From positions 18,262,535 to 18,326,534 of the forward strand of contig OX387608.1 in the NCBI GenBank assembly GCA_947568835.1: a stretch of DNA of 64,000 nt, given 5' to 3'. Position 1 is the first letter of the stretch. Every line of letters begins with the position of its first letter. Origin of the DNA: Protonemura montana. Lineage: Eukaryota > Arthropoda > Insecta > Plecoptera > Nemouridae. The position numbers and the translations under genes are program-made. Of this stretch, positions 29,051 through 40,659 are shown one piece after another. The notes beneath the pieces are model-generated. The model did no database searches and was not told the origin of the DNA. It saw nothing but the letters and a program-made list of their open reading frames with translations.

Positions 29051-30436
29051 AGTTAAGCAACACTGCGCTGAGTCAGGTATTGGATGGGTGACCATCATAC
29101 ACATGACCAGTTCTGTTCGGGAGAGAGGTTGGAGGGATGGAAGTTAAGCAACACTGCGCTGAGTCAGGTATTGGATGGGTGACCATCATACACATGACCA
29201 GTTCTGTTCGGGAGAGAGGTTGGAGGGATGGAAGTTAAGCAACACTGCGCTGGGTCAGGTATGGGATGGGTGACCATCATACACATGACCAGTTCTGTTC
29301 GGGAGAGAGGTTGGAGGGATGAAAGTTAAGCAACACTGCGCTGGGTCAGGTATTGGATGGGTGACCATCATACACATGACCAGTTCTGTTCGGGAGAGAG
29401 GTTGGAGTGATGAAAGTTAAGCAACACTGCGCTGGGTCAGGTATTGGATGGGTGACCATCATACACATGACCAGTTCTGTTCGGGAGAAAGGTGGGAGGG
29501 ATGAAAGTTAAGCAACACTGCGCTGGGTCAGGTATTGGATGGGTGACCATCATACACATGACCAGTTCTGTTCGGGATAGAGGTTGGAGGGATGAAAGTT
29601 AAGCAACACTGCGCTGGGTCAGGTATTGGATGGGTGACCATCATACACGTGACCAGTTCTGTTCGGGAGAGAGGTTGGAGGGATGAAAGTTAAGCAACAC
29701 TGCGCTGGGTCAGGTATTGGATGGGTGACCATCATACACATGACCAGTTCTGTTCTGGAGAGAGGTTGGAGGGATGAAAGTTAAGCAACACTGCGCTGGG
29801 TCAGGTATTGGATGGGTGACCATCATACACATGACCAGTTCTGTTCGGGAGAGAGGTTGGAGGGATGAAAGTTAAGCAACACTGCGCTGGGTCAGGTATT
29901 TGATGGTTGCCCATCATACACATGACCAGTTCTGTTCGGGTGAGTGGTTGGAGGGATGAAAGTTAAGCAACACTGTGCTGAGTCAGGTATTGAATGGGTG
30001 ACCATCATACACATGACCAGTTCTGTTCGGGTGAGAGGTTGGAGGGATGAAAGTTAAGCAACACTGTGCTGAGTCAGGTATTGAATGGGTGACCATTATA
30101 CACATGACCAGTTCTGTTCGGGAGAGAGGTTGGAGGGATAAAAGTCAGTACAGCAACTTCACTCGCCTTGCTTATCAGCCTCTCGACAGCATGGATTTGT
30201 GGAGGAATCCTGTTGTTCGCGTTGTACCGTCCTTTGGAAGGGACGTGATGCCGGTGGTCCCCTTGGTCTTCGACAGAAGTAGGCTACGTGCCGGCACCGG
30301 GTTTCCCCTCCTCCCTTCTAGACTAGGTTAGGTTCATCATCATCCTCATCATCATCCACTCATTCACCGACGCCATTAGACCAGTACCGCATGGCCAGTT
30401 GTATAACAGTGCGTCGTTAAACACCACAAATAATAA
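29051..30436 (+). mobile_element. 5S-rRNA-derived SINE with amplified promoter, copy 1
   Basis: Twelve tandem 91-bp units (29051 to about 30142) are followed by a SINE body and tail to 30436. Each unit contains AGTTAAGCAACA and TTGGATGGGTGACC, which match the A-box to C-box part of eukaryotic 5S rRNA, the internal RNA polymerase III promoter. The body has TCCTTTGGAAGGGACGTGAT and GGTGGTCCCCTTGG, and the tail ends GCGTCGTTAAACACCAC plus (AAT)n. The 5S head upstream of the A-box is missing here. It lies between the two copies of the 28.4/30.4 kb duplication. Confidence 0.8.
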
Positions 30437-31105
30437 TAAGTGGCACATACTTGGAATTGACCTCGAAAAGTTGTTGCTAGCGACCGTCTAGCGGAAACTA
30501 ATTGAATGTGTTGACTAATCCGTGGCCTTCCTTTTCACGCAGGTTTCCACTCAAGCCTTGGTTTACATGGAACGTTGTCCGTGATCTGATTGCTGGTCGC
30601 GGTGGGACAGAATCCGATCTCCTACCTGCGTCATCGAGACGTCGCTACTGCAGCGTCGATATATGTAAGTTGGCACGAGCCTTCACATACATCTGATAAT
30701 ATATGACTGATACACTTACCGCAATGGTAAACGCACTCTATTGACAGATCCCAACAATGCTGGCACAAATATATTATGTTAATCCTTCGTCCCCAACAAT
30801 GAAATATCAGCGCAAGCTTTATCCAAGTTCTCAAGTCCACAAGAAAATAGTTCTTTGTTTGCCAGTTCTTCACTTTTTCCACACATTTTCCACATTCAAT
30901 GAAGCAGTGCAATGTTAGCAAAAACTAGTTCTTGATCTCCACAACAGTTTGTTTGCATTTTGCACTGACTTTCGACCCGTCGTGAACACTAGAAAACAGC
31001 TGACAAAACTAAACCCAATCAAAGGTTCATGACAAGTAAAATAAAGCCCATGTTTCATTTCGTTCAAAAGCTGGATTTGCACTTTTCCCCGAGTAAACGT
31101 AGCTG
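30437..31105. repeat. tandem segmental duplication, copy 2
   Basis: Counterpart of 28447-29045, collinear. Here the foldback-repeat fragment is absent. Confidence 0.8.
30543..30664 (+). CDS. duplicated candidate exon, copy 2
   Basis: Same 122-bp exon with acceptor and donor preserved. Differs from copy 1 by two silent changes and one Arg-to-Ile change at the last full codon. Product unknown. Confidence 0.4.
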
Positions 31106-31187
31106 TCCGGAGCATGTTTTACTGAGTGCAAGAGTCGTCATGTACCTGGCAATGAATCTAATGTCACTTTATTCTGTTGTCTTCAGG

Positions 31188-31334
31188 TGGACTCCACTAG
31201 TCGCTGCTGGAAGCCGATGCATCTTGGCTTCCTCCGACGAGACCTTGCTTCAAGCCCTGGAAATTGTAGCAAGTACGCTCTGTGAGAGTTTTATCAGGCG
31301 TCTGAGGAAACATGGGGCAACTTTTGTTAGATAG
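31188..31334 (+). CDS. candidate terminal exon, unknown
   Basis: Acceptor GTTGTCTTCAG, then WTPLVAAGSRCILASSDETL and on to RRLRKHGATFVR-stop. It could be the last exon of a gene that includes the duplicated exon, but the phases do not join directly. Confidence 0.25.
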   Translation, partial: WTPLVAAGSRCILASSDETLLQALEIVASTLCESFIRRLRKHGATFVR

Positions 31335-31581
31335 ATAACATATTTAATTGCTTGCTTTGTGGGGCTTAACGTCACGTCAGTTCAGAGGCTGTTCAAGTCT
31401 CGAGTTCGGGAAATATTCATAATTCTTGATTCATTTGTGTGACATGAGAGAAGTCGAGAAAAATTTGGGGACAAGGCCATTGTTGTTAGACTTCCTGTCC
31501 AAGTTTTGGATTGTTGTAGGTTCTTGCTAGAGGCTGTTTCGTTTTTCACAGTTAGATTGGTTCGGTACCGAACCGTAGTAG

Positions 31582-31644
31582 GTTTGTTAGGTTTGTTAGG
31601 TTTGTTAGGTTGGTTAGGTTTGTTAGGTTTGTTAGATTTGTTCG
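31582..31644 (+). repeat. 9-bp repeat GTTTGTTAG, seven units
   Basis: Seven near-perfect units. The word TTAGG appears at each junction, but the period is 9 and the run is short and internal, so it is not telomeric. Confidence 0.9.
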
Positions 31645-31699
31645 GTTTTGGTGTAGAATGGTCGTTTCTTTGTCACTTTGTCCATCGTTGAGGGTCGCT

Positions 31700-32340
31700 G
31701 GAATTAGGTTAATTTGATCTTCTAGTTTTCATGTCCAATTTTTTTTGTCTTCTCTCATGTTGTGTTTTTTTATCTTAGTTTGCCTTACGCCTAGAATATG
31801 TAATATTGTGATCAATTAAGTTAACGTAAAATCATAGCAGATAGAGTCATAAGGGGAGAGTAGAGTTTCCTCAGATGCTTTGAGATTCATGTGACCAAAT
31901 TTACAAGCCATAGGACTTTATCGCTCGCCTGCATAATGTTCCTGTTTGCACCCGTGAGGCCCGCCTCGGACGTTCGTTTTTCATGGTTTTCGCGCGTCTT
32001 AAGTTAAGCTAATGTTGGGCGATTGATTATAATCTTCACAAATCACAGATTATAATCGGCCATGACCACTGACCTCACGGAACAAACGCTTGGAAATATC
32101 AAATAAATCACTCTCACAGTTAGCAAGATTTACGTAAACACAAACACGTGAATAGAAATTCAGATATTGTTAAACATTTGAATTGTATTTGATGGCGATA
32201 TTATTGTCATTATATATATATTGTGTTATGATATAAAAATTTACAACCCTACAGCCTTTTAATTGGGATCCCTGGATGAAAAGGAATGTCACGAGTTTGC
32301 GGTGCTTGTAAAACTGGAATCCCTGTAACTTCCACTTCCA
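31700..32340. other. non-coding stretch
   Basis: No coding signal. An imperfect inverted repeat around 32025-32060 (GATTATAATC on both sides of a short spacer) and a TATATATA tract near 32212. Confidence 0.4.
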
Positions 32341-32790
32341 AATTTTCCTTCCGCCTTAAGGTACCTCAGTATGATATTATTATTGTACAAGATTTTTGAG
32401 TTCAGCCGGGTTTTTGTTTGATAGTAACGGCCGGTTTAGTTACTCAAGGTAGCAAGGAATCGTATGTGTGTTGGGATGTGGACGCCGTTTAACCCCTGCA
32501 GAAAATCAGGCCTAAATTTTCCTTCCGCCTTAAGGTACCTCAGTATGATATTATTATTGTACAAGATTTTTGAGTTCAGCCGGGTTTTCGTTTGATAGTA
32601 ACGGCCGGTTTAGTTACTCAAGGTAGCAAGGAATCGTATGTGTGTTGGGATGTGGACGCCGTTTAACCCCTGCAGAAAATCAGGCCTAAATTTTCCTTCC
32701 GCCTTAAGGCACGTCTGTATGTTCTTATTAATGTACAAGATTTTGTAGTTGGACCGGGTTTTCGTCTGGTAATTACAGCAGGTTTAGACA
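32341..32790. repeat. 174-bp tandem repeat, about 2.5 copies
   Basis: Units begin AATTTTCCTTCCGCC at 32341, 32515 and 32689. The first two are nearly identical; the third is diverged and incomplete. Confidence 0.9.
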
Positions 32791-32799
32791 TTCACGCTT

Positions 32800-34440
32800 G
32801 TCTGGTAAGTTTCTTATTTTAGTCGTAATTGTGTCCTTTTAGTGCATTCTCAGTATATAAGTCATTCTTATGTCATTTTATGTGATTTATTTAATTTTGT
32901 GCATAGATTGAAGTCGTTTTTGTATATCTTTGAATTATTCGCAATATTTTTAATTTCTTTATGTTCGAATTTGCGCGTATGGTCTTTTTTCCCATGGTCC
33001 ATTGCTGAGTTCCTGATTGGCTTAGCGGGCATGATTGTAGCCTCCTAAGGGGTATTTAAATGTCAGCCATGTTTTATCAGGATGTGCCGCTGGTTGAGCC
33101 TGACCCCAACAAGCAGCCCATTGAGATTGTCAAATTGAAACATCTTGTAAAATGATGACAGCATAATGAGGTTTCTTGAGGTAGAAGAAAATTTGAGCCC
33201 GAATTTTCTAAATGGGTTTAAAATTATCCACGACACGATTTCTTGTTATCTTGAGTAACTAAACCCGGCTTCAACTACCGAACGAAAATCTATTGATTGA
33301 ATAATTGATTATTGGGGTTTTGACATCTGGTCATGCAGCACTGGTCTTATGGTGACGGTGAATGAGCATGCACTGTCCGGCTGTGACACTGTTTTATTCG
33401 GTTTTCGGAATCGGTAAATAAAGGATCTGGCGTCAACTGAATTAAATGTGACGAGTTGTCACATTTGGCCAAATTGGCAGACCAAGACATTTTGGAAATG
33501 GTGCGCACCGATCGAAGTTTGGTGGTTAAATTGTACGATACAAACAAGGAATTCCGAAAGTTTCATTACTCGCTAAATGCGCTGCGTTTTAAGATAGCAG
33601 TGTCGCGACCTATCTCAATTGCCAAAATACCCCCGAGAGAATGGGCAGTTCATCAGCACGTGACACGAGCTGCATGACAATGTAGCACTTGGGTAAACTC
33701 GCACGTGCAATTTCCAAAAATATGGCGTAAGTTTGCCAAAGTAATATTCAAAGCAATTCAAGACTTTTTTGAACTTGAATTTAAATGCCGTCTCCATTTT
33801 TTTCTTCTTCTTATTTTTATTATTTGTGGTGATAGGTCCCAAAGAAAGTGGCTGGTGTCAGAGCCTGGGCAGAAATTTCGTCTCGCTTGTGTACTTCGAG
33901 GGTCTAACAGCCATGGAAATGTTGAAAAATTTCAATCAAATCAAAGTAATCCTGCAGCGTAAACTCCACTTACACGTGCAGTAGGAATGGAATTGGGTGC
34001 ACCGACCTATGCAATAATGCAGGTGTGATGGGGAATGCTACTATGCCTACAATGATATGATATGATATGAGAGTGCATGTTTGATGTGGATGTTTTGATT
34101 AATCAAGTCGCATCGATAGCCTCGACGGTATCTTTTTAAAAAATGCGGCTAAACATACTCTGTCTGGATTCATTGCATGGACTTATTGGGAGTATTTCGC
34201 TATAACCACACTCGCTGGCACTAAGCCTCGGATAAGCAAACACATTCTCTGCCTCGTGTGGTTTCCCGAACATAAACAATGAAATCGCATAGGTACCCAG
34301 AAATGACGATATGTATGTTGCATTAGCCTCGGCGACGCGTCCAAAGATGCCTTTGACACTCGATGCATGCCGCCCGATACTGGCTATCGCTACCTAGAGT
34401 AAGATTTCGATCCTCGGTAAGGATGAAAACTAAACAGATC
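32800..34440. other. non-coding stretch
   Basis: A short SINE fragment (33314-33372, minus: CACTGGTCTTATGGTGACGG) matches 62585-62640 inverted. A (GATAT)n tract lies near 34046-34070. No supported gene. Confidence 0.4.
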
Positions 34441-34673
34441 TAAACATTGATATGAAGCAAGTGAATAATTTATTGTTGTTACTACCGGACTCGAAGGCCG
34501 GACGGTGCCTTCACCTGTCTTCCTGCCTCGCTCTGGACGACGGCAACCCTTGCTATGAACACACCGACCTAGGAACCATCCCCTGTCAACGCGGGAGTGA
34601 ACCAGTTTTTGATGTTCGTCGTCACGCGTGTAATTTATGCCGGTTGTGCCTTCGGCCGGCGAGTCTTTTGTAT

Positions 34674-34919
34674 TTACTGCCGCCGCTCGGTACTGTTGCC
34701 CGATCCGAAAATATCAATAAATGTACCAGTCCAATTACCGACGGCTGCCGGGTTTCTGAAGCCTGGCGCCCTTGTTTGCTGTATTTTCTTATTTGTCTCG
34801 GTAAGTCCGTTAGTCGTCGTAGTTGGCGTGCCGACGTCGAAACCCTTCGCGGGTACCGACGGCGGCTTCATGCGGCCAACACTTCTACGCTCACCATCGT
34901 GACGCATGGTGGCTGACAA
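34674..34919 (-). CDS. candidate short gene or 3' exon, unknown
   Basis: 81 codons from ATG (MSATMRHDGERRSVGRMKPP) to a stop, with AATAAA about 200 bp downstream on the same strand (34474-34469). The composition is hydrophilic with a TPTTTTNG tract. An overlapping plus-strand open frame (34452-34916) is equally unrecognised, so only one of them, or neither, is real. Confidence 0.2.
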   Translation of the reverse strand: MSATMRHDGERRSVGRMKPPSVPAKGFDVGTPTTTTNGLTETNKKIQQTRAPGFRNPAAVGNWTGTFIDIFGSGNSTERRQ

Positions 34920-35465
34920 TATGTTGAAAAACTGTTTGAATATTTCGGTTCTTCAATTTAAAAATTATAAAATTATAAAAATGTAATCTACAACAAAGCC
35001 TGACGTAACAATACGTTTGAGAATAGGTTGAGGCCGTTGCGTCCTCAATGCCTCTAGTCATGATCGCGATGACATGCTAGTGGCAACTTCATACTGGATA
35101 TCAGTCGGACACCAGTTATCTGAGGGAAACTAAGTTGGTGGTAACCAGCTTCTATAGACGCCTATTAGTCTTTATTTGTTCGTCATATTCGCTACGGTCC
35201 TATATTAGGGTTCCCTAATTTTCTATTAAATATCTTATAAGTCACCATAGTCACGACTTTTGTCCACTGCTTGCCTAGTTTCCGGTTGGCGCTGTTTCAG
35301 TGGCAGATCAGGGACTCAACACCTTCAGCTCCTCTTACACCTATAACTTCTCTAACACCTCTAGCATCTGAATTAAGAGGGAAGAGTAACCATATGCCGG
35401 CAAAGAAACAAAACCTCCTGACTGCTCGATGATGCCTTCTCCATCAACGACTTCGACCCAAGATT

Positions 35466-35650
35466 TCCAACACGCCGAACCGTTCGGTGGTCACCCATCC
35501 AACACCTGACCCAACGCAGTGTTGCTTAACTTTCATCCCGCCAACCTCTCTCCCGAACAGAACTGGTCATGTGTATGATGGTCACCCATCCAACACCTGA
35601 CGCAGCGCAGTGTTGCTTAACTTCGGTGATCCCAGCGAAGGGCCCACTAA
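35466..35650 (-). repeat. 5S-rRNA-like tandem pair
   Basis: On the minus strand: CTGGGATCACCGAAGTTAAG, then CAACACTGCGCTG and TTGGATGGGTGACC, one 91-bp spacer, and a second copy of the same A-to-C-box segment. The head (GATCACCGAAGTTAAGC) is closer to a true 5S gene than the heads of the other two arrays. After the second unit, GGCGTGTTGGAAA resembles the head of the SINE at 63.45 kb. No SINE body follows. Confidence 0.65.
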
Positions 35651-35737
35651 CATGTAATTATTACTGATACTTATTGAGAATGCACCGAGTTCAATATTCT
35701 ACGGTTGACAATTAAGACCCTGCCGCCCCCCCCCCCC

Positions 35738-36318
35738 CTTCAATAATTGTGTAATGTTATTAGTTAGAACAGCTGTTCAGCTACTGGACCAACTTGTCTC
35801 TGAAAGAACTGTTGCCTCCATGGGGCAGTTCTCAATTCATCATAGCCTTCACCCCCTTCAATAATTGTGTAATGTTGTTAGTTAGAACAGCTGTTCAGCC
35901 ACTGGACCAACTTGTCTCTGAAAGAACTGTTGCCTCCATGGGGCAGTTCTCAATTCATCATAGCCTTCACCCCCTTCAATAATTGTGTAATGTTATTAGT
36001 TAGAACAGCTGTTCAGCCACTGGACCAACTTGTCTCTGAAAGAACTGTTGCCTCCATGGGGCAGTTCTCAATTCATCATAGCCTTCACCCCCTTCAATAA
36101 TTGTGTAATGTTATTAGTTAGAACAGCTGTTCAGCCACTGGACCAACTTGTCTCTGAAAGAACTGTTGCCTCCATGGGGCAGTTCTCAATTCATCATAGC
36201 CTTCACCCCCTTCAATAATTGTGTAATGTTATTAGTTAGAACAGCTGTTCAGCCACTGGACCAACTTGTCTCTGAAAGAACTGTTGCCTCCATGGGGCAG
36301 TTCTCAATTCATCATAGC
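35738..36318. repeat. 118-bp tandem repeat, 4.9 near-identical copies
   Basis: Units start CTTCAATAATTGTGTAATG at 35738, 35856, 35974, 36092 and 36210, with only one or two substitutions among them, so the expansion is recent. A C-tract precedes the first unit. Each unit contains an open frame that runs into the next because 118 is not a multiple of 3; not a gene. Confidence 0.95.
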
Positions 36319-36465
36319 GATCTTCAAGAAAAAAACCATGCATTGTTTTATTGCTGCGTTTTGTCGCAGATAATAAATCGTCAGATTCTTCGTTGAACTT
36401 CAGATCCCACGGATTAGGTTAGGAAAGCAATTAGCTACTGATGCAATTAATTGATTGAGTATTGG

Positions 36466-36745
36466 TGTTTGACGACGCAAGTTATTACAACTGGGCGTGA
36501 AAGAGGGGTCTGGGCCTCGGTGAATGAAAGATTGACAGCTCCGATACTAGCATGATCTTCGAATTATAGCTTGGACTGATATTATGGGAAGAAACCTGAG
36601 AAACAATCATAGGAGCTGTCAGGATTCGCTGGAGACTTACGGGTCTTTAGAGCAACATATCATAATAAATTGTGGCACGCAAAAAAAACTCTGGTCTAGT
36701 TCGCTAGTTCGGTCCGAGCATTGGCTTCATGGAATGTCTATCTGT
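36466..36745. repeat. interspersed repeat, copy 1
   Basis: Shares GTTTGACGACGCAAGTTATT, GTCTCGGTGAATGAAAG-like text and GAGCATTGGCTTCATGGAAT with 61778-61963, in the same orientation. The two copies bracket the Helitron array. Confidence 0.6.
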
Positions 36746-37009
36746 CCTAAACTGAAATATTTTTTTAAATATTGATGTTAAAAAAATGAAGTGCCACGCT
36801 TCACCATTTAGTCAGTAGAATGTTAGTAGAGCCTAGCTGCTGATAATATTTTCTAAAAAAAAATTAGCTGTTTTCACGCTGCTGAAGACCCATTATTAAC
36901 GCTACATTAGTGTAGAAAGCAAATGTTGAAACACTAAAGCGCAAAATGTTTGCAACATAAAAACCTGTAGGTCAATTCGCAATGCATCACCCAGTATGAC
37001 CATGCCTAC

Positions 37010-38226
37010 CTCGGCCACTGCTTGACAGCGATGGATGCTTCGCGCGTCGTAGCATGGAAGGACCATAATCTTTTGTCCATTGTACAGTTTCTTCCTCCAG
37101 AACGGTTGGTTCTGGATCTTCGACCCCTGCTTCTGGCACTTTTAAGTGAAGATCACCCATCATCAACTGAAATAATAACCATTTGGATGTCAATAAATTG
37201 AAAATTTGCATGATACTACACAAACTTTCAGGACATTGTATTTTTAAATAAATAGTAAGACCTGAAAATTAAGCCTGTAGTAAGCCCTGAACTGGAAAGT
37301 ACAGTTTCCGTGACAAATAAAACAGTGAATAAAGCAATGGAGATATTCAAGTTCGAAATACATTTTAGGGAATAATTAGATGCAGAAAATAAGGTGAATA
37401 GTGTATGTACGCTAAAATCTTACTTCATCTTTGTTCAGAAGAGCTCCCTCGTCTTCCTCCTCGGAATGCATATCCCTGTCCACCAGGGCTTGCCTACTGC
37501 TTGACGCTGCAAAAAATGCCAAGTCCTTGATTAGTATTTACGTGGCTCGATAAATCCTGCATAATAATAAATAATATGTTATAATATTCTTCGAGTGCTT
37601 CCTGGCACAGTCGGTGAGACCAAGTCCAAGTGCCTGGATGCATAGGATGGTGCCTGCCATATAAGTTTGCTACAACAAGCAATTATTTACCTAGATCGCT
37701 GTCGAAGCATGCAGGCAAGCCTTTGGCTGACAGAGATATCATTCCGAGGACTCCCTCCAAAACTTCCTCGTCCTTCTCTTTTGGAGGAGTGAATGGCCCG
37801 CCCCCAGTCTGCAGCTGGTACTGCCTTCGCTCGCTGTGCATTTTTCTGGCACGGCGCTTCAGAGTATCGAACTTCAGCCTTAGCGATACTGCAGTCCGTT
37901 TATTCAGCGTCCCGCTGTTGACCTTTTCGGCAATTTTGTCCCATGCTCGCAACTGTAGGTAAAACAAATATGAGCATATCATTGGCAAGAATGTCTAGTG
38001 AGTCGGCCGAACAACTAGCCATGCAGCCTAACCTAGTGCTCAAAGGCAAATATTGTTCAATAACTAAAAAATACAAAAATAAGTAACTTACCTTTTCACG
38101 CCAAGTCGTGGCGTCTGTTTTTTTGCATTCTATTATGCTTGCGTAATCTTTTGCCACGGCTAATAACTTCTCGCATTCTTCGCTATTGAAGTTAAAATTC
38201 CGAACTCGCTTGCCTGCGTTCGCCAT
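37010..38226 (-). CDS. Myb/SANT-like DNA-binding protein (Myb_DNA-bind_5 type), partial
   Basis: Four exons (38226-38092, 37952-37691, 37506-37424, 37166-37010) join in phase. Exon 1 starts at ATG: MANAGKRVRNFNFNSEECEK. Across the exon 1-2 join the text reads KKTDATTWREK then LRAWDKIAEKVNSG, TAVSLRLKFDTLKRRARK and QLQTGGGPFTPP. This is the pattern of the Myb/SANT-like trihelix domain found in regulators and in Harbinger-associated proteins: three Trp or aromatic positions, then the TGGGP tail. The C-terminal part is acidic (SEEEDEGALL). Exon 4 ends at a donor (GAG|GTAGGC), so at least one more exon follows below 37 kb; I did not find it. Likely nuclear; target unknown. AAGATGGCG at the start codon resembles a YY1 site. 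Confidence 0.75.
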
Positions 38227-40283
38227 CTTTGTTGACAGTCGAATGCTATTAATGTGAAGTAGGCGCCGTCGAATCGTCACGAGATATGCGATTAGGGGTA
38301 CCAATTTCAAAAACAAAAATTGCTCTGGCGCGATTTGCCGCTATTCGACGATTAGTTTAATAGGAGGTCTAACTGGCGTGGTAATACACCCACCGTTTTA
38401 CAACCTACTTTTAGCTTAATGGGTGAATAGCTAATAGGAGGTTAATAGGAGGTTTAAAAGGACATTGTCACACTGAACATTCTGTATTTTTTAATTAAAT
38501 AATGACTGTCTGTGTTGATCAAATGTATTGATCAAAATCGACAATAATTAACCTTATATAAAAGCTTTAAATTGCGATGTTCAACTTTTTAGTTTGTGGG
38601 TATATGGGTGGGTGGATGGCTGGCTGGGATGTAACCGGCCGCTCTACTGGTTATGGAAATTGTGAAATGAGACTCAAAACGTACGAAAATGGGCTAGAAT
38701 TTTTCAGTATTAACTTTTCCATTGGCAGGCGACATTTTCACAGCGATTTGAAAGCGTTTTCATGGTGAAAAGTTGCTAAATATGACGGCAAGATATCTCA
38801 GAGCCAGGCGATGCAGCTCGATTTTATAATTCTTTTAATACTCAAGTTTTTCTAGCCTCGAGCTCCACGGTGATTTTTCATGCATTCGTATTAAAGTTGT
38901 TGATGTAATTGAGCGAAAACACATTCAATTGCGATCGTTTTAAGTGCAAAAAGAATTAATTTTGCTAATAAACTGACAGCTTTGATCAATTGTTTGCTAT
39001 TTTGACACCACGGCAAGGTGTACGAAATCGTGAATGTATCTTTTCAGCAGTGGATCATCAGGCCAAATTAAACGTCAAAATGGGTTGAAATGTCAAAATC
39101 TCAACTAAAACCCCTTTGTTTCTGGCGAAAATCTGTCAAAAACGACAGGAAATGGTTATCATTTGTACCTGACTTCAAAGCACTTTATGAAACGCGACAT
39201 TTTTAAGGTGAGTTGATGGGATACGGCGATTTAAACAGGATTTTAAATTAAACTTCAAAGGAAACAGGTGAGTTAGGAAAAAGTTTGACTTATAACAGGC
39301 GTAAAAATCGTATTTTTACGTATTGTATGTATAAATATTAAATATAAATATTTTATTTTATTGTATTGTATACAAAAGACAAAAAATTCTTTAAAATACG
39401 ACGATTTTACTCCATCCCCAGCCTAGACAAGATCACGCAGTTGATTCCAAGCGATCAATGATATTTGCGGCATTAATGCAAATTATCAGTAACTTTAACG
39501 GATTTCGCAAGCTTTACAGGCATAAAATATAGTTTTTTCAACAACTAAGACACACTTGATTAGTTTTTTATTGATAATTTTGCCAAAACTAGATTTAAAG
39601 TGACATTGACAGATCAAAGATAAACATTTGATGGATGTTTTTCATCGACTCAGGACGCCGTGGATATTTATTTTATTTTCGAGTCTGCCGTGATCATTCA
39701 ACAGGTATTTAAATTCAAAACGTCATTAATGACAGAGTGCAGTTTTATCAAATCTGATCCAAATACGCAATCTATGGTTTTATATGAAATTGTATGGTTT
39801 TGTATGGTATTGTATTGTATGGTATTCTATGGTATTCTATGATATTGTATGGAAATGTTATTCAATGTTATTCATTGGTATTGTATGGTTTTTTACAGGC
39901 GTACAAATTGTATTTTTATTGCATATTTTGTGTTTGTTTGTTTGCATATTATGTTTGGCAAAATGCTTATTTAAATCAAAAGGGCCAAAAACTATATTTT
40001 CTTATTCATTTTCTTAGTTCTTTGGGTGGTGGTCCCATGAAAGGCTTTAAAAAGGCACAGGTGCACATTTTGTGTTCAATTGTGTTTCTTTAATGAGTTT
40101 TCAGAAATATTTAGTAATGATTTAAACCGTAATTAATTTGCGAACCTCTAAAGACACATTATTATGATCACTGACCACAATAATTTGGCTTCTGGTTTCA
40201 TTCATTTACAGCGTGTAGCATTGACAGCTTCTTATGGCACGTAATTTAAATCGTCGCGCGTGGTGTAAAAGTTTGAATTTGCG

Positions 40284-40291
40284 TGACGTCA
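40284..40291. promoter_or_regulatory. CRE palindrome TGACGTCA upstream of the Rep-helicase
   Basis: First of two full CRE sites in the Helitron 5' region, followed by TTTTACGTAGC. Confidence 0.4.
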
Positions 40292-40651
40292 TTTTACGTA
40301 GCGGGTTGTTGGTTTAGCGCTTTTTGATCGGCATCCACGCTCGGCAATTAGTCACACTCCCAAAGCCCGCCAGCCGCCATTTGCTAAAGCAGTTAGTATA
40401 GCATGAGAGTGCGGATTACCTACACGGCGAAACACTCTTGTGGGGAAGAATTCCGTCGCTATTCAAGGTAATCTACTTTCATATTTAATTTGCATGTCAC
40501 AATATCCAGTAATAGTCAACCCCTAATATCATCAAGTGATTCAATTATTTATAGTGATTTTATAGCGTTTAGCTTCTAAATTATTATTAAAATTATCGTT
40601 CATCATCAAGACTGGAAAGCATACATTTTGCCCGTCTTGTGGATATTTCCA

Positions 40652-40659
40652 TGACGTCA
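40652..40659. promoter_or_regulatory. second CRE palindrome TGACGTCA
   Basis: Again followed by TTTTACGTAGC, so the two sites are part of a diverged internal duplication. ATGGCG words resembling YY1 sites follow at about 40757 and 40885. Confidence 0.4.

Noticed and set aside
29051-30142. Cluster of functional 5S rRNA genes
   Set aside because: The units carry only the A-box to C-box part with a foreign spacer, lack the 5' half of 5S and have no T-run terminators, so they cannot make mature 5S rRNA.
29051-30142. CRISPR-like regular array
   Set aside because: The whole 91-bp unit repeats, with no unique spacers, and the sequence is eukaryotic.
31582-31644. Arthropod telomere repeat TTAGG
   Set aside because: The period is 9 (GTTTGTTAG), only seven units, inside a unique region.
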